This document shows positions 33,029 to 42,005 of a DNA stretch of 64,000 nucleotides, in pieces; the stretch's first letter is position 1; the number at the start of each line of letters is the position of its first letter. The position numbers were made by a program, and so were the translations under genes. Under the pieces are notes generated by a model that had not been told where the DNA came from, did not search any database, and saw only the letters and a list, made by a program, of their open reading frames with translations. This DNA is from Streptomyces sp. HmicA12 (GTDB lineage Bacteria; Actinomycetota; Actinomycetes; Streptomycetales; Streptomycetaceae). The DNA lies in assembly GCF_000373565.1 (NCBI RefSeq), contig NZ_KB891809.1:1-64000 (forward strand). Reading direction: 5' to 3'.

Positions 33029-33826
33029 ATGTCAGAGGAGGAACAGCGCAGCCGTGGTGTCCGTGAGGTGAAGTCCGCGGCCCGGACCGTCGAGCTGCTC
33101 GACGTGCTCGCCGCGCGCGGCGACCGCCCGGCCCGCCTCCAGGAGCTCGCGGACGAGCTGGCCGTGCCGCGCAGCTCCATGTACGCGCTGCTGCAGACGC
33201 TGATCGCGCGCGGCTGGGTGCGCACCGACGTCACCGGCTCGCTGTACGGCATCGGCATCCACGCCCTGCTGACCGGCACCAGCTACCTGGACACCGACCC
33301 GTACGTGCGCACCGTGCGCCCCTTCCTCGACGAGGCGTCCACGGCGCTCGGCGAGACGATCCACCTGGGCCGGCTGGACGGGTTCGATGTCGCCTACCTC
33401 GCGACCCGCGAGTCCCACGAGTACCTGCGGACCATCAGCCGGGTCGGCCGCCGGCTGCCCGCGCACGTCGGCGCGCTCGGCAAGGCGCTGCTCGCCGAGC
33501 GCCCGGACGCGGAGCTGCCGAAGGGCCCGTACGTCCGGGCGACCGTGAACACGCACACCACCCGCGAGGCGCTCGCCGCCGACCTGGAGGCGACCCGGGC
33601 CCGCGGTCACTCGATCGACCGCGAGGAGGGCGTGGCCGGCATCGTCGGCTTCGGCTTCGCCCTGCACTACGCCGTGCCCGCGCACGACGCGATCAGCTGC
33701 TCGGTGCCGGTCGCACGGCTGACACCGGAGCACGAGGAGCGCATCGTGGCGGTGATGCGCGAGATCCGCTCGAAGATCGAGACGGCGACCCACCGGGGCG
33801 GCTCGGGGACCCCCGACTGGCGCTAG
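33029..33826 (+). CDS. IclR family transcriptional regulator
   Basis: A 265-residue IclR regulator. The N-terminal winged helix (about 10-75) includes LQELADELAVPRSSMYALLQTLIARGWV. The C-terminal effector domain shows IHLGRLDGFDVAYLATRES, LPAHVGALGKALLA and the closing GVAGIVGFGFALHYAV with SCSVPVARL. It is divergent from kdgD-gudD and most likely represses that cluster until a sugar acid binds. Its stop overlaps the convergent small XRE gene by 4 bases. Confidence 0.93.
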   Translation: MSEEEQRSRGVREVKSAARTVELLDVLAARGDRPARLQELADELAVPRSSMYALLQTLIARGWVRTDVTGSLYGIGIHALLTGTSYLDTDPYVRTVRPFLDEASTALGETIHLGRLDGFDVAYLATRESHEYLRTISRVGRRLPAHVGALGKALLAERPDAELPKGPYVRATVNTHTTREALAADLEATRARGHSIDREEGVAGIVGFGFALHYAVPAHDAISCSVPVARLTPEHEERIVAVMREIRSKIETATHRGGSGTPDWR

Positions 33827-34041
33827 GACATGTCGTCCTCGGCCTCCCAGCGAAGGAGGTCGCCCGGCTGGCACTCGAGCACCTCGCAGAGCGCGGCGAG
33901 CGTCGCGAAGCGCACCGCCTTGGCGCGGCCGTTCTTGAGGACCGCCAGGTTGGCGGGGGTGATCCCCACGCGGTCCGCGAGTTCGCCCACGGACATCTTC
34001 CGCTTGGCCAGCATCACGTCGATGTCGACGGCGATCGGCAT
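33823..34041 (-). CDS. Small XRE-type DNA-binding protein
   Basis: A 72-residue single-domain HTH protein of the Cro/YozG type: MLAKRKMSVGELADRVGITPANLAVLKNGRAKAVRFATLAALCEVLECQPGDLL. Its ATG overlaps the stop of the DUF2975 membrane gene (TGATG), so the two are coupled. This DUF2975/YozG-like pair is widespread in Gram-positive bacteria. It probably regulates its own operon through the 21-bp palindrome at 34563-34583. Confidence 0.9.
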   Translation of the reverse strand: MPIAVDIDVMLAKRKMSVGELADRVGITPANLAVLKNGRAKAVRFATLAALCEVLECQPGDLLRWEAEDDMS

Positions 34042-34532
34042 CAGATCACCTCGTCCAACTCGGCCTGCATCCGCGCCGCTTCGACGTCGCGGGCGACGGC
34101 CTGGGCGAGCAGCATCCGCAGCACGAGCACGATCAGCGCGACTCCCAGGACGGCCAGGCCGATCCCGCCCATGATGAGGGTGACGCCCGGATCGTCCCGC
34201 TGGCCGGGCGCGTTCAGGGCCGTGACCGCGAACCACACGAGAGCGGCGGCGACGATCGCGCCGATGATGCCGTCCACGTACCGGAAGGCGGCGTGGGAGA
34301 ACACGGTCCCGCGTCGCACCATCGTCACCAGTCGCCATACGCAGACCAGGGCGACCTGGGCCGCCCCGACCCCCAGGACCGTGACCACGCGCAGCGGGGT
34401 CAGCGGGAGCGATCCGTCCTCCGGATCGTTCCCACTGACCAAGGCCCACACCATCAACGCCTGTACGAACACGGTGCCGGTGAGCACCACCACGAGCACG
34501 GCGCGCAGCGCGCGCACGGTCAGCTTCCCCAT
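34041..34532 (-). CDS. DUF2975 membrane protein
   Basis: A 163-residue protein with four membrane segments (near residues 10-30, 50-70, 85-110 and 120-145) and the DUF2975 pattern RLVTMVRRGTVFSHAAFRYVDGIIGA. The C-terminus is charged and cytoplasmic. The ATG at 34532 was chosen for GGGGAG 8 bases upstream; an ATG at 34547 is also in frame. It is cotranscribed with the small XRE gene. It may sense a membrane state and control that regulator, but this is untested. Confidence 0.85.
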   Translation of the reverse strand: MGKLTVRALRAVLVVVLTGTVFVQALMVWALVSGNDPEDGSLPLTPLRVVTVLGVGAAQVALVCVWRLVTMVRRGTVFSHAAFRYVDGIIGAIVAAALVWFAVTALNAPGQRDDPGVTLIMGGIGLAVLGVALIVLVLRMLLAQAVARDVEAARMQAELDEVI

Positions 34533-34562
34533 GACCCATCTCCCCATCGATCCACGATGGAA

Positions 34563-34583
34563 ATCTATCGAATCTCGATAGAT
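34563..34583 (-). promoter_or_regulatory. 21-bp palindrome upstream of the DUF2975-XRE operon
   Basis: ATCTATCGA and TCGATAGAT form a perfect 9-bp inverted repeat around ATC, 31 bases before the DUF2975 start. The AT-rich sequence stands out strongly. It is a likely operator for the operon's own regulator. Confidence 0.65.
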
Positions 34584-34650
34584 GAGGCAAGAGATGAAGC
34601 GCGCAACTACCCGGCCGAACCACCCCCAAACTGAATGTGTCCCAGGTCAC

Positions 34651-34677
34651 AAGGCCCCGCCTTCTGTGCGGGGCCTT
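34651..34677. terminator. Strong hairpin between divergent operons
   Basis: AAGGCCCCGC (34651-34660) pairs perfectly with GCGGGGCCTT (34668-34677) around CTTCTGT. It looks like a terminator, but no gene ends nearby on either strand. It lies about 140 bases before the MFS gene at 34820, so it may be a leader structure or may end an unannotated small RNA. The gap 34584-34819 shows no protein gene. Confidence 0.55.
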
Positions 34678-34819
34678 CGGCTTGATACAAATTGGCCGCG
34701 CCCAGACGTCCCCGGTTCGGTCCCGTTCGCAAAGACGTCGCGCTCCCAAACTCCCCCGCCTTACCACCCCCTTGCCCAAAACAGCGTCCAAGGCAGGGGG
34801 CCGTCCTACAGGAACGCCC

Positions 34820-36187
34820 GTGTCCTCGCGCACCCCCCGGCCCGCCCTCATAGCCCTCTTCACGGCCGGGTACCTCGCCGCCTATCTCCTGCCCACGGTT
34901 GTCGGCCGTCTCGCCGTCAGCCTGCGCCTCTCTCCCCCTCAGGCCGGTCTCATCGGCAGTGCGCTGCTGCTGAGTTCGGCCACCGCGGGCCTCACGCTCG
35001 CGGCCCGCGTCGAACGCGTCGGCGCCCGCCGCGCCGCCCGCGCCGGACTGCTCCTCGCCACCGTGGGCTACGGCACCGCGGCCCTCTCCTCCGCCGTCCC
35101 GCTGGTCGTCGCGGGTGCGATGATCGGCGGCTTCGGCTCGGGCACCGCGACGGCCGTCGCCGCCACCGGGATCGCCGCCCAGAAGGACCCGCACCGCGCC
35201 TCGACGCTGGGCCTGCTGACGGTCTCCGCGCTCGCGGGCGCGCTGTATCTGACGATCCCGCGCGTCAGCACCGGACACACCCTGCCGTTCGCGGCGCTCG
35301 CCCTGACCGCGCTCACCGTGTGGCCCGCGACGCACCGCCTCGACGCCCCGGCGGGGCCGGACAACAGCGCGGCCCGGGCCCCCAAGTCTCCGCTCCCCTA
35401 CGCCCGTTCAGGGATGGTCCTGGCCACGGTGATCGTCTGCTGGTCGATGGCGCAGAACTCCCTGTGGGGCGTCAGCAGCCGCATCGGCACCGAGCAGGCG
35501 GGCCTGTCCGAGGTCGCCGTCGGTTCGGTCTTCGCGATCGCGCTCGGCGCCGGACTGCTCGGTGTGCTCGGCGCGGGCGCGCTCGGCGCCCGGATCGGCC
35601 GCGCGGTGCCGATCGGCGCGGGCACGGCGGCGATCGCCTGCTGCATCGCGCTCAGTGCCCGCGCGGACGGCCTGGCCACCTTCGCCACCGGCGAGATCGC
35701 CTGGAACGTCCTGTACCCGGTGGTGCTCTCCTACCTGCTCGGCCTCGGCGCGTCCCTGGACCCGCGCGGCCGCTGGGCGGTCCTGGTCGGCTCGGCGTCC
35801 TCGCTGGGCACGGCGTGCGGCCCGCTGGTCGGCAGTTCCCTGTCGCAGAGCGTCGGCTTCCCCGCGATGGGCGCCGTGCTCGCCGTGCTGCTGCTCCTGC
35901 TGGCGGTGCCGCTGACCGCGGTCACCCTGCACACGGGCGGCCGCCCGCTGTTCGCCGGGGCGGCCAGGCGCCGCAGCGGTGCCCCGGTGGGCGCCATCGT
36001 CCCGCCGTCCGGGCTGCCCGAGCAGCCGGTGGTGGAGATCGAGGTGCCCGCCGCCATCGAAGAGGCGCAGCCCGACCCCGTACAGGCCGGATTCACGACG
36101 GCGGGCCCCCGACAGGAGAGTCAGTCGGATCAGGCGGTTCGGACGGTTCAGTCGTCGAACGCGTACGCCTCGACCTCGGCGATGTAG
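34820..36187 (+). CDS. MFS transporter
   Basis: A 455-residue major facilitator protein with 12 likely membrane helices. Motif-A-like residues are weak (ARVERVGARRAARAG). The typical YLAAYLLPTVVGRLAVSLRLSPPQAGLIGSAL start is present and a cytoplasmic tail of about 70 residues follows the last helix. The substrate is unknown. The GTG at 34820 has AGGAA upstream; the frame is open further up but carries no membrane sequence. Its last 40 bases overlap the convergent deaminase gene. Confidence 0.82.
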   Translation: MSSRTPRPALIALFTAGYLAAYLLPTVVGRLAVSLRLSPPQAGLIGSALLLSSATAGLTLAARVERVGARRAARAGLLLATVGYGTAALSSAVPLVVAGAMIGGFGSGTATAVAATGIAAQKDPHRASTLGLLTVSALAGALYLTIPRVSTGHTLPFAALALTALTVWPATHRLDAPAGPDNSAARAPKSPLPYARSGMVLATVIVCWSMAQNSLWGVSSRIGTEQAGLSEVAVGSVFAIALGAGLLGVLGAGALGARIGRAVPIGAGTAAIACCIALSARADGLATFATGEIAWNVLYPVVLSYLLGLGASLDPRGRWAVLVGSASSLGTACGPLVGSSLSQSVGFPAMGAVLAVLLLLLAVPLTAVTLHTGGRPLFAGAARRRSGAPVGAIVPPSGLPEQPVVEIEVPAAIEEAQPDPVQAGFTTAGPRQESQSDQAVRTVQSSNAYASTSAM

Positions 36188-37179
36188 CGCGCCCTGCGCT
36201 CCTCTTCCTCGGCGCTGCCGTCCAGGAAGGAGGCCACGAACGAGTTGCGAGCCAGTTCCCGCAGCCGTTCGTGGTCCAGGTCGAGGGCCTCGCGCACCGC
36301 GGCGAAGTTGTCCCCGGCGTAGCCGCCGAAGTAGGCCGGGTCGTCGGAGTTGACCGTGCACAGCAGCCCGGCGTCCATCATCGCGACGAGCGGGTGGTCC
36401 ACCAGGACGTCGATGGTGCGCAGCCGTACGTTCGACAGCGGGCACAGCGTCAGCGGGATCCGGTCGCGGACCAGGCGGGCCACCAGCTCGGGGTCCTCCA
36501 TGGACCGCAGGCCGTGGTCGACGCGCTCGACCCCGAGGACGTCCAGGGCCTCCCACACGTACGACGGGTCGCCCTCCTCGCCCGCGTGCGCGACCTTGCG
36601 CAGGCCCAGCTCGCCCGCGGCCTCGTACACGTCACGGAACTTCGACGCCGGGTTGCCGACCTCGGCCGAGTCGAGCCCGACCCCGACGATCCGGTCGAGG
36701 TACGGCTTCGCGGCCGCCAGCGTCTCCATCGCCGACTCGGCGGACTGGTCGCGCAGGAAGCACATGATGAGCTTCGTGGAGACCCCGTGCCGCTCCTCGC
36801 CGCGCGCGAGGGCCCGCGAGAGGCCCTCCACGACGGTCCCCATCTCCACGCCGCGCGCCATGTGCGCCTGCGGGTCGAAGAAGATCTCCGCGTGCCGCAC
36901 GCCCTGTCCCGCGGCGCGCGCCAGGTAGGCGTCGGCGAGCGCCTCGAAGTCGTCCTCGGTGATGAGGACGGCCATCAGCGCGTAGTACAGGTCGAGGAAG
37001 GACTGCAGGTCGGCGAAGAGATACGCCTGCCGCAGCTCCTCGGTGTCGGCGTACGGCAGGGTGATGCCGTTGCGCGCGGCGAGCTCGAAGGCCAGCTCGG
37101 GTTCGAGGGTGCCCTCGATGTGCAGGTGGAGCTCCGCCTTGGGGATGCGGGCGTGGGATGCGAGTGGTGCGTGGAACAT
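36148..37179 (-). CDS. Adenosine/adenine deaminase
   Basis: A 343-residue amidohydrolase of the adenosine deaminase family. Zinc and catalytic motifs are AELHLHIEGTL, KVAHAGEEGD (catalytic Glu), ERVDHGLRSMED and TVNSDDPAYFGGY. The DPAYFGGY ending and the CFLRDQSAESAMETL segment resemble adenine deaminases of the Aah1/PA0148 type more than classic adenosine deaminase, so adenine may be the substrate. It has a role in purine salvage in the cytoplasm. It overlaps the end of the convergent MFS gene by 40 bases. Confidence 0.88.
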   Translation of the reverse strand: MFHAPLASHARIPKAELHLHIEGTLEPELAFELAARNGITLPYADTEELRQAYLFADLQSFLDLYYALMAVLITEDDFEALADAYLARAAGQGVRHAEIFFDPQAHMARGVEMGTVVEGLSRALARGEERHGVSTKLIMCFLRDQSAESAMETLAAAKPYLDRIVGVGLDSAEVGNPASKFRDVYEAAGELGLRKVAHAGEEGDPSYVWEALDVLGVERVDHGLRSMEDPELVARLVRDRIPLTLCPLSNVRLRTIDVLVDHPLVAMMDAGLLCTVNSDDPAYFGGYAGDNFAAVREALDLDHERLRELARNSFVASFLDGSAEEEERRARYIAEVEAYAFDD

Positions 37180-37226
37180 CTGTGCATCGTACGGGCCGCC
37201 CGGCCCGCCGCACCTCGCTCACCTGG

Positions 37227-38135
37227 TCAGACGCGCTTGGGCACGGTGACGCGGTCCAGGTCGCGGGCGACCGTCAGCTCCCCGTCGAACCCGGCGGCCC
37301 GCGCCTGCCGGGCGAACTCCTCCGGGTCGGCGTAGCGCTGGCTGAAGTGGGTGAGCACGAGATGCCGTACGCCCGCGTCCCGGGCGACACGGGCCGCCTG
37401 CCCCGCGGTCAGGTGGCCGTGGTCGGAGGCGAGCCGTTCGTCCTCGTCGAGGAAGGTCGACTCGATGACGAGCAGGTCGCAGCCGGCCGCGAGCGCGGTG
37501 ACTCCGTCGCACAGCCGGGTGTCCATCACGAACGCGACCCGCTGCCCGCGCCGCGTCTCGCTCACGTCGTCGAGCGTGACGCCGCGCAGCTCGCCCTGCT
37601 TCTGGAGCCGGCCCACGTCGGGCCCGGTCACCCCGTGCTCGGCGAGCCGCTCGGGCAGCATGCGCCGCGCGTCGGGTTCGACGAGGAGGTAGCCGTACGA
37701 CTCGACGGGGTGCGACAGCCTGCGCGCCTCCAGCCGGTACGCGGGCGTCTCGGCCAGCACGCCGCCCTCGCCGCTCACCGGCTCCTCGGCGATCCGGACG
37801 GTCTCGCGGTACGCGGTCGCGTACCGGAGCCGGTCGAAGAACCGCTGCCCGGACGCCGGGTAGTGGGCGGTCACCGGATGCGGGACCCGGTCCAGGTTGA
37901 TCCGCTGGATGACACCCGCGAGCCCGAGGCTGTGGTCGCCGTGGAAGTGGGTGACGCAGATCCGGTTCAGGTCGTGGGCGGCGACACCGGCCCGCAGCAT
38001 CTGCCGCTGCGTGCCCTCACCAGGGTCGAAGAGGATGCCCTCGCCGTCCCAGCGCAGCAGGTAGCCGTTGTGGTTGCGGTGCCGGGTCGGGACCTGGCTC
38101 GCGGTGCCGAGGACGACGAATTCACGTACGGACAT
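37227..38135 (-). CDS. rnz: Ribonuclease Z
   Basis: A 302-residue metallo-beta-lactamase-fold endonuclease that trims tRNA 3' ends. The zinc motif is THFHGDHSLGL. FDPGEGTQRQM, SHPVESYGYLL, FVMDTRLCDG, SDHGHLTAGQAA and VLTHFSQRY follow in the order typical of RNase Z. Length fits the short bacterial form. A GGTAA stretch lies before the ATG. The HIT-family gene lies 32 bases upstream on the same strand. Confidence 0.93.
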   Translation of the reverse strand: MSVREFVVLGTASQVPTRHRNHNGYLLRWDGEGILFDPGEGTQRQMLRAGVAAHDLNRICVTHFHGDHSLGLAGVIQRINLDRVPHPVTAHYPASGQRFFDRLRYATAYRETVRIAEEPVSGEGGVLAETPAYRLEARRLSHPVESYGYLLVEPDARRMLPERLAEHGVTGPDVGRLQKQGELRGVTLDDVSETRRGQRVAFVMDTRLCDGVTALAAGCDLLVIESTFLDEDERLASDHGHLTAGQAARVARDAGVRHLVLTHFSQRYADPEEFARQARAAGFDGELTVARDLDRVTVPKRV

Positions 38136-38167
38136 GAGGAGTTACCTGGATACCTGGTTGCCGGTGC

Positions 38168-38521
38168 TTATCCGGGCGGCCACTGCAGGCCGCGGCCGCC
38201 GAGGACGTGGGCGTGCGCGTGGAAGACGGTCTGGCCGGCGCCGCTGCCCGTGTTGAACACGAGCCGGTAGCTCCCCAGCTTCTCCTCCTCGGCGATCTCG
38301 CCGGCCTCGCGCAGCACGTCGGCGGCGACGGCCGGTTCGGCGGTGGCGAGGGAGGCGGCGTCGGGGTGGTGGACGCGCGGGATGACCAGGATGTGGGTGG
38401 GGGCCTGGGGGTTGATGTCGCGGAAGGCGACGGTGGTCTTGGTCTCGCGGACGATCGTGGCGGGGACGTCCCCTGCGACGATCTTGCAGAACAGGCAGTC
38501 CGCCTGGGGTTCGCCGGGCAT
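38168..38521 (-). CDS. HIT family (histidine triad) protein
   Basis: A 117-residue HIT nucleotide hydrolase/transferase. The CLFCKIVAGDVPA entry has a zinc-binding CxxC. RDINPQAPTHILVIPRVHH and the histidine triad HAHAHVLGGR near the C-terminus follow. Such proteins act on AMP-linked substrates such as AMP-lysine. AAAGGAG lies 8 bases before the ATG. It is upstream of rnz and probably cotranscribed with it. Confidence 0.93.
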   Translation of the reverse strand: MPGEPQADCLFCKIVAGDVPATIVRETKTTVAFRDINPQAPTHILVIPRVHHPDAASLATAEPAVAADVLREAGEIAEEEKLGSYRLVFNTGSGAGQTVFHAHAHVLGGRGLQWPPG

Positions 38522-38655
38522 GTTCTGGTCTCCTTTGCGGGGCGGTCGCGACTTGGCGGAATCGTATCGATCAGCCTCGACGGGGGTGGCATCGGCGTCG
38601 GCGGGGTGATCTTTCGTGGGCCACCGCGCCCCTGCGGCGGGCGAAGCTCGCTGTC

Positions 38656-38686
38656 AGGGGCGCGGGGAACTGCGCGAGAAGCCCCA
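38656..38686 (+). repeat. Dispersed repeat R2, copy B
   Basis: AGGGGCGCGGGGAACTGCGC followed by GAGAAGCCCCA. It lies between the HIT gene and the Tricorn-like gene and shares its core with copies at 5861, 44633 and 48636. Confidence 0.7.
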
Positions 38687-38724
38687 CCGGCCGTCAGCCG
38701 AGAGACAACCGCACCCGGCAGACG

Positions 38725-41700
38725 CTAAGGCAGCGTCGGCGCCACCTTCGCCGGGTTCTCCTCGAGCGCGGCCAGCGCGAGCCGCACCGCCTCATCGAGC
38801 TGCGGGTCACGCCCGGCGACAGCGTCCTGCGGCGCGGCCACGACCTCCACGTCCGGGTCCACCCCGTGGTTCTCGAGACCCCACTCGTACCCCTCCATCC
38901 AGGTCGCGTACTTCGGCTGCGTCACGAGCGTCCCGTCCACCAGCCGGTACCGGCTGTCGATCCCGATGACGCCGCCCCAGGTCCGCACCCCCACCACGGG
39001 ACCTATCCCGAGCGCCTTGATCGCCGCGTTCACGATGTCGCCGTCGGACCCGGAGAACTCGTTGGCGACGGCGACGACGGGCCCCCGGGGCGCGTCCATC
39101 GGGTACGTGAAGGGGCGGCTGCCGCGCGGCACGTCCCAGCCCACGACCCGGCGCGCGAGCTTCTCCACGACGAGCTGCGAGGTGTGCCCGCCCCGGTTCT
39201 CCCGGACGTCGACGACGAGCCCGTCCCTGGCCACCTCCACGCTCAGGTCGCGGTGGATCTGCGCCCACCCGGGCGCCTGCATGTCCGGCACGTGCAGATA
39301 GCCGAGCCGCCCGCCCGACCGTTCCCGGACGTAGGCCCGGCGGTCCGCCACCCACGCGTGGTAGCGCAGCGGTTCCTCGTTCTCGACCGGGACGACGACC
39401 ACGTGCCGCGGATCGCCGCCGCCGGCCGGGGACACCGTCAGCTCGACGGGCTTGTCGGCGGTGCCGACGAGCAGCGGGCCTGGCCCGGTGACCGGGTCGA
39501 CGGGCCGCCCGCCGACCGCCACGATCGCGTCCCCCGCGCGCACGGCGACGCCCGGCGCGGTGAGCGGGGAGCGGGCGCGCGGGTCGGAGGTCTCCGAGGG
39601 CAGCACCCGGTCGATACGCCAACTGCCGTCCTCGTGGCGGGAGATGTCGGCGCCGAGCAGCCCCTGGCGGCGCGCGGCGGACCCGCCGCCGCCGCGCGGC
39701 ATCACGTACGCGTGGGAGGTGCCGAGCTCGCCCTGCACCTCCCACAGCAGGTCGACGAGGTCGTCGTGGGTGGCGACCCGCTCCAGCACCGGCCGGTAGC
39801 GCTCCAGGACGCCGTCCCAGTCGACGCCGTTCATGTCCGCGCGCCAGAAGTTGTCGCGCATCAGGCGGCCGGTCTCCTCGTACATCTGCCGCCACTCGGC
39901 CGCCGGGTCGACGGTCTGGCTGATGCGCGCGAGGTCCACGGTGATGTTGGTGTCGCTGTCGTCGTCGTGCGCGGGCCGCCGGTCGCTGGGGACGACCTTC
40001 AGGACCTCGCCGGTCCACAGCAGGACGCGCTTGCCGTCGCCGGTGACCTCGAAGTGGTCGGCGTCCGCGCCGATCTCCTCGATGCGCTGCTGGGCGAGGT
40101 CGTAGCGTTCGAGCCGGGTCTTGGGTTCGGCGTCGCCGAGTCCGGCCCGGGAGTCGCCGAGGACGCCGCGCACGGGGTGCCGCAGCCACAGCACGCCGTC
40201 CTTGGCGGTGCGCAGCGTCGAGTAGCGGGCGGCCTCGACGGGGAACGGCACGACGCGGTCGACGAGCCCTTCGAGGTCGACGCGGGTGGCGGGCGCGCCC
40301 TCGCTGTCGGGGGTCTCGGACCCGGGGGTGTCCGGGGTGTCGAAGGGGCGGCCGTGCCGCTGCGGTCCGAACGGGGACGGGGTGGTCGCCGCCAGCGTGA
40401 TCAGGTGCGGGCGCGAGCCACTCACGAAGGCGAGGTCGAAGGCGTGCTCGTCGTAGACGGGGTCGAAGGACCGCGCCGACAGGAACGCCAGATGCTTCCC
40501 GTCGAGCGTGAACGCGGGCGCGTAGTCCTTGAACCGCAGCGCGGTCGCCTCGGTGACGGCCAGGTCCGCGGTGTTGGCCAGCTTCAGCTGGCGCAGGTCG
40601 TGCGGTCCGGGGTGCGACCAGGCGAGCCACGCCGAGTCGGGCGAGAAGGCGAGCCCGGTGGCGTGCCCGTCCTCGCTGCGGTCCACCTCGCGTACGTCGC
40701 CGCTGTCCCGCTCGACGAGGAGTACGCGGCCGTCGTGCGCGGCGACGGCGACCCGGCCGCCGTCCGGGGCGACGGCCAGGCCGAGGACCCGGCCCAGCTG
40801 TCCGCCGCCGAGCCGGCGCGGGGTGGCCCCGGGCGCGGTGCCGGTGGACGGGGCGAACTCCAGGGCGTCGTCGCCCTCGGCGTCGGTCACCCACACCACG
40901 TGCTCCTCGCCGCCGACGCGGAACGTGTGCGGGAGTCTCGCCCGTACCCCTGGCCGCGCGGCCAGGGCGCGGGCCGGGCCCGCGCGGTGGGTGACCCAGT
41001 GCACGGCGCCGCGCACCGCGACGGCGCTGCCGCGTCCGGTGTGGTCGGGCGAGGCGGCACCGAACCAGTGGGCGGCGTCCACCGGGCGCGGCTGCAGGTC
41101 GGTGCGCTGCCCGCCGAGCCGGATGTCGAGGCGGCGCGGCGCGGCGTCCGCGGCGGACAGGTCCCCGACCAGCCACAGCTGACCGGCGCTCGCGTACACG
41201 ACGCGGCTGCCGTCGGTGGCGGCGTGCCGGGCGTAGAAGCCGTCGACGGGGCTGTGCCGGCGCAGGTCCGTCCCGTCGGCCAGGGACGAGTAGAGCGCGC
41301 CGACGCCCTCGTGGTCGGAGAGGAACGCGACCCGGTCCCCCACCCACATCGGGTACTCGATGTTCCCGTCGAGGTCGGCGTGCAGCCGGACGAACTCACC
41401 GTCTCCGGCGCGGTCGATCCACAACTTGCCCGCGGTGCCGCCCCGGTACCGCTTCCACCAGGCGGCCTCCCGGCCCATCGGCGCGGACAGCAGCACCACG
41501 TGGGCGTCGGGGCCGAACGCGACCCCGCCCACCGGTCCGTACGGCAGCGTCTCGGCGGGCCCGCCGTCCAGCGGCAGCGCCCGCGCCCAGCTGCGGCGCA
41601 GCGAGGCCTGGCCGTGCGTGCTGGTGGCGAGGACCCGGCCGTCGGGCAGCCAGCCGCGCACGGACGTGGTCCAGCTCCCCCAGTGGGTGAGGCGCTCGGC

Positions 41701-41943
41701 CGGTCCGCCGTCGACCGGCGCGACATGCACCTCGGGGGCGCCGTCGCGGCGCGAGGTCCAGGCGACGGTGGCTCCGTCGGGGGATATCCGGGGATGGCTG
41801 ACGGGCATGTTGTCGGCGCTGACCCGCCAGGCGCGGCCGCCGTCGAGGGGCGCGGCCCAGACGTCGTCCTCGGCGGTGAAGACCACCGACTCGCCGTGCA
41901 GGTGCGGGAACCGGAGATAGGCAGGAGCGGCAGGGTTCGTCAC
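38725..41943 (-). CDS. Tricorn-like S41 protease
   Basis: A 1072-residue soluble protease of the Tricorn type. Residues about 1-610 are repeated beta-propeller blades (DDVWAAPLDGGRAWRVSAD, SRRDGAPEVHVAPVDGGPAERLT and more). A helical Tricorn C1-like region, a PDZ domain (PGVAVRAGDAIVAVGGRPVD) and the S41 catalytic domain follow. The nucleophile lies in ANEFSGSDGD. Tricorn degrades peptides released by the proteasome, which fits a proteasome-bearing actinomycete. The GTG start has only a weak ribosome-binding site. Confidence 0.92.
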   Translation of the reverse strand: MTNPAAPAYLRFPHLHGESVVFTAEDDVWAAPLDGGRAWRVSADNMPVSHPRISPDGATVAWTSRRDGAPEVHVAPVDGGPAERLTHWGSWTTSVRGWLPDGRVLATSTHGQASLRRSWARALPLDGGPAETLPYGPVGGVAFGPDAHVVLLSAPMGREAAWWKRYRGGTAGKLWIDRAGDGEFVRLHADLDGNIEYPMWVGDRVAFLSDHEGVGALYSSLADGTDLRRHSPVDGFYARHAATDGSRVVYASAGQLWLVGDLSAADAAPRRLDIRLGGQRTDLQPRPVDAAHWFGAASPDHTGRGSAVAVRGAVHWVTHRAGPARALAARPGVRARLPHTFRVGGEEHVVWVTDAEGDDALEFAPSTGTAPGATPRRLGGGQLGRVLGLAVAPDGGRVAVAAHDGRVLLVERDSGDVREVDRSEDGHATGLAFSPDSAWLAWSHPGPHDLRQLKLANTADLAVTEATALRFKDYAPAFTLDGKHLAFLSARSFDPVYDEHAFDLAFVSGSRPHLITLAATTPSPFGPQRHGRPFDTPDTPGSETPDSEGAPATRVDLEGLVDRVVPFPVEAARYSTLRTAKDGVLWLRHPVRGVLGDSRAGLGDAEPKTRLERYDLAQQRIEEIGADADHFEVTGDGKRVLLWTGEVLKVVPSDRRPAHDDDSDTNITVDLARISQTVDPAAEWRQMYEETGRLMRDNFWRADMNGVDWDGVLERYRPVLERVATHDDLVDLLWEVQGELGTSHAYVMPRGGGGSAARRQGLLGADISRHEDGSWRIDRVLPSETSDPRARSPLTAPGVAVRAGDAIVAVGGRPVDPVTGPGPLLVGTADKPVELTVSPAGGGDPRHVVVVPVENEEPLRYHAWVADRRAYVRERSGGRLGYLHVPDMQAPGWAQIHRDLSVEVARDGLVVDVRENRGGHTSQLVVEKLARRVVGWDVPRGSRPFTYPMDAPRGPVVAVANEFSGSDGDIVNAAIKALGIGPVVGVRTWGGVIGIDSRYRLVDGTLVTQPKYATWMEGYEWGLENHGVDPDVEVVAAPQDAVAGRDPQLDEAVRLALAALEENPAKVAPTLP

Positions 41944-42005
41944 CCCGCCAGCCTAAATTTGCCGCCCGCCCCACGTCTGCGGTTTCACGATCACCGGCCG
42001 GACGG

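Noticed and set aside
34600..34720. tRNA-like sequence near GGTTCGGTCCC
   Set aside because: No acceptor or anticodon stem can be formed around the T-loop-like string.
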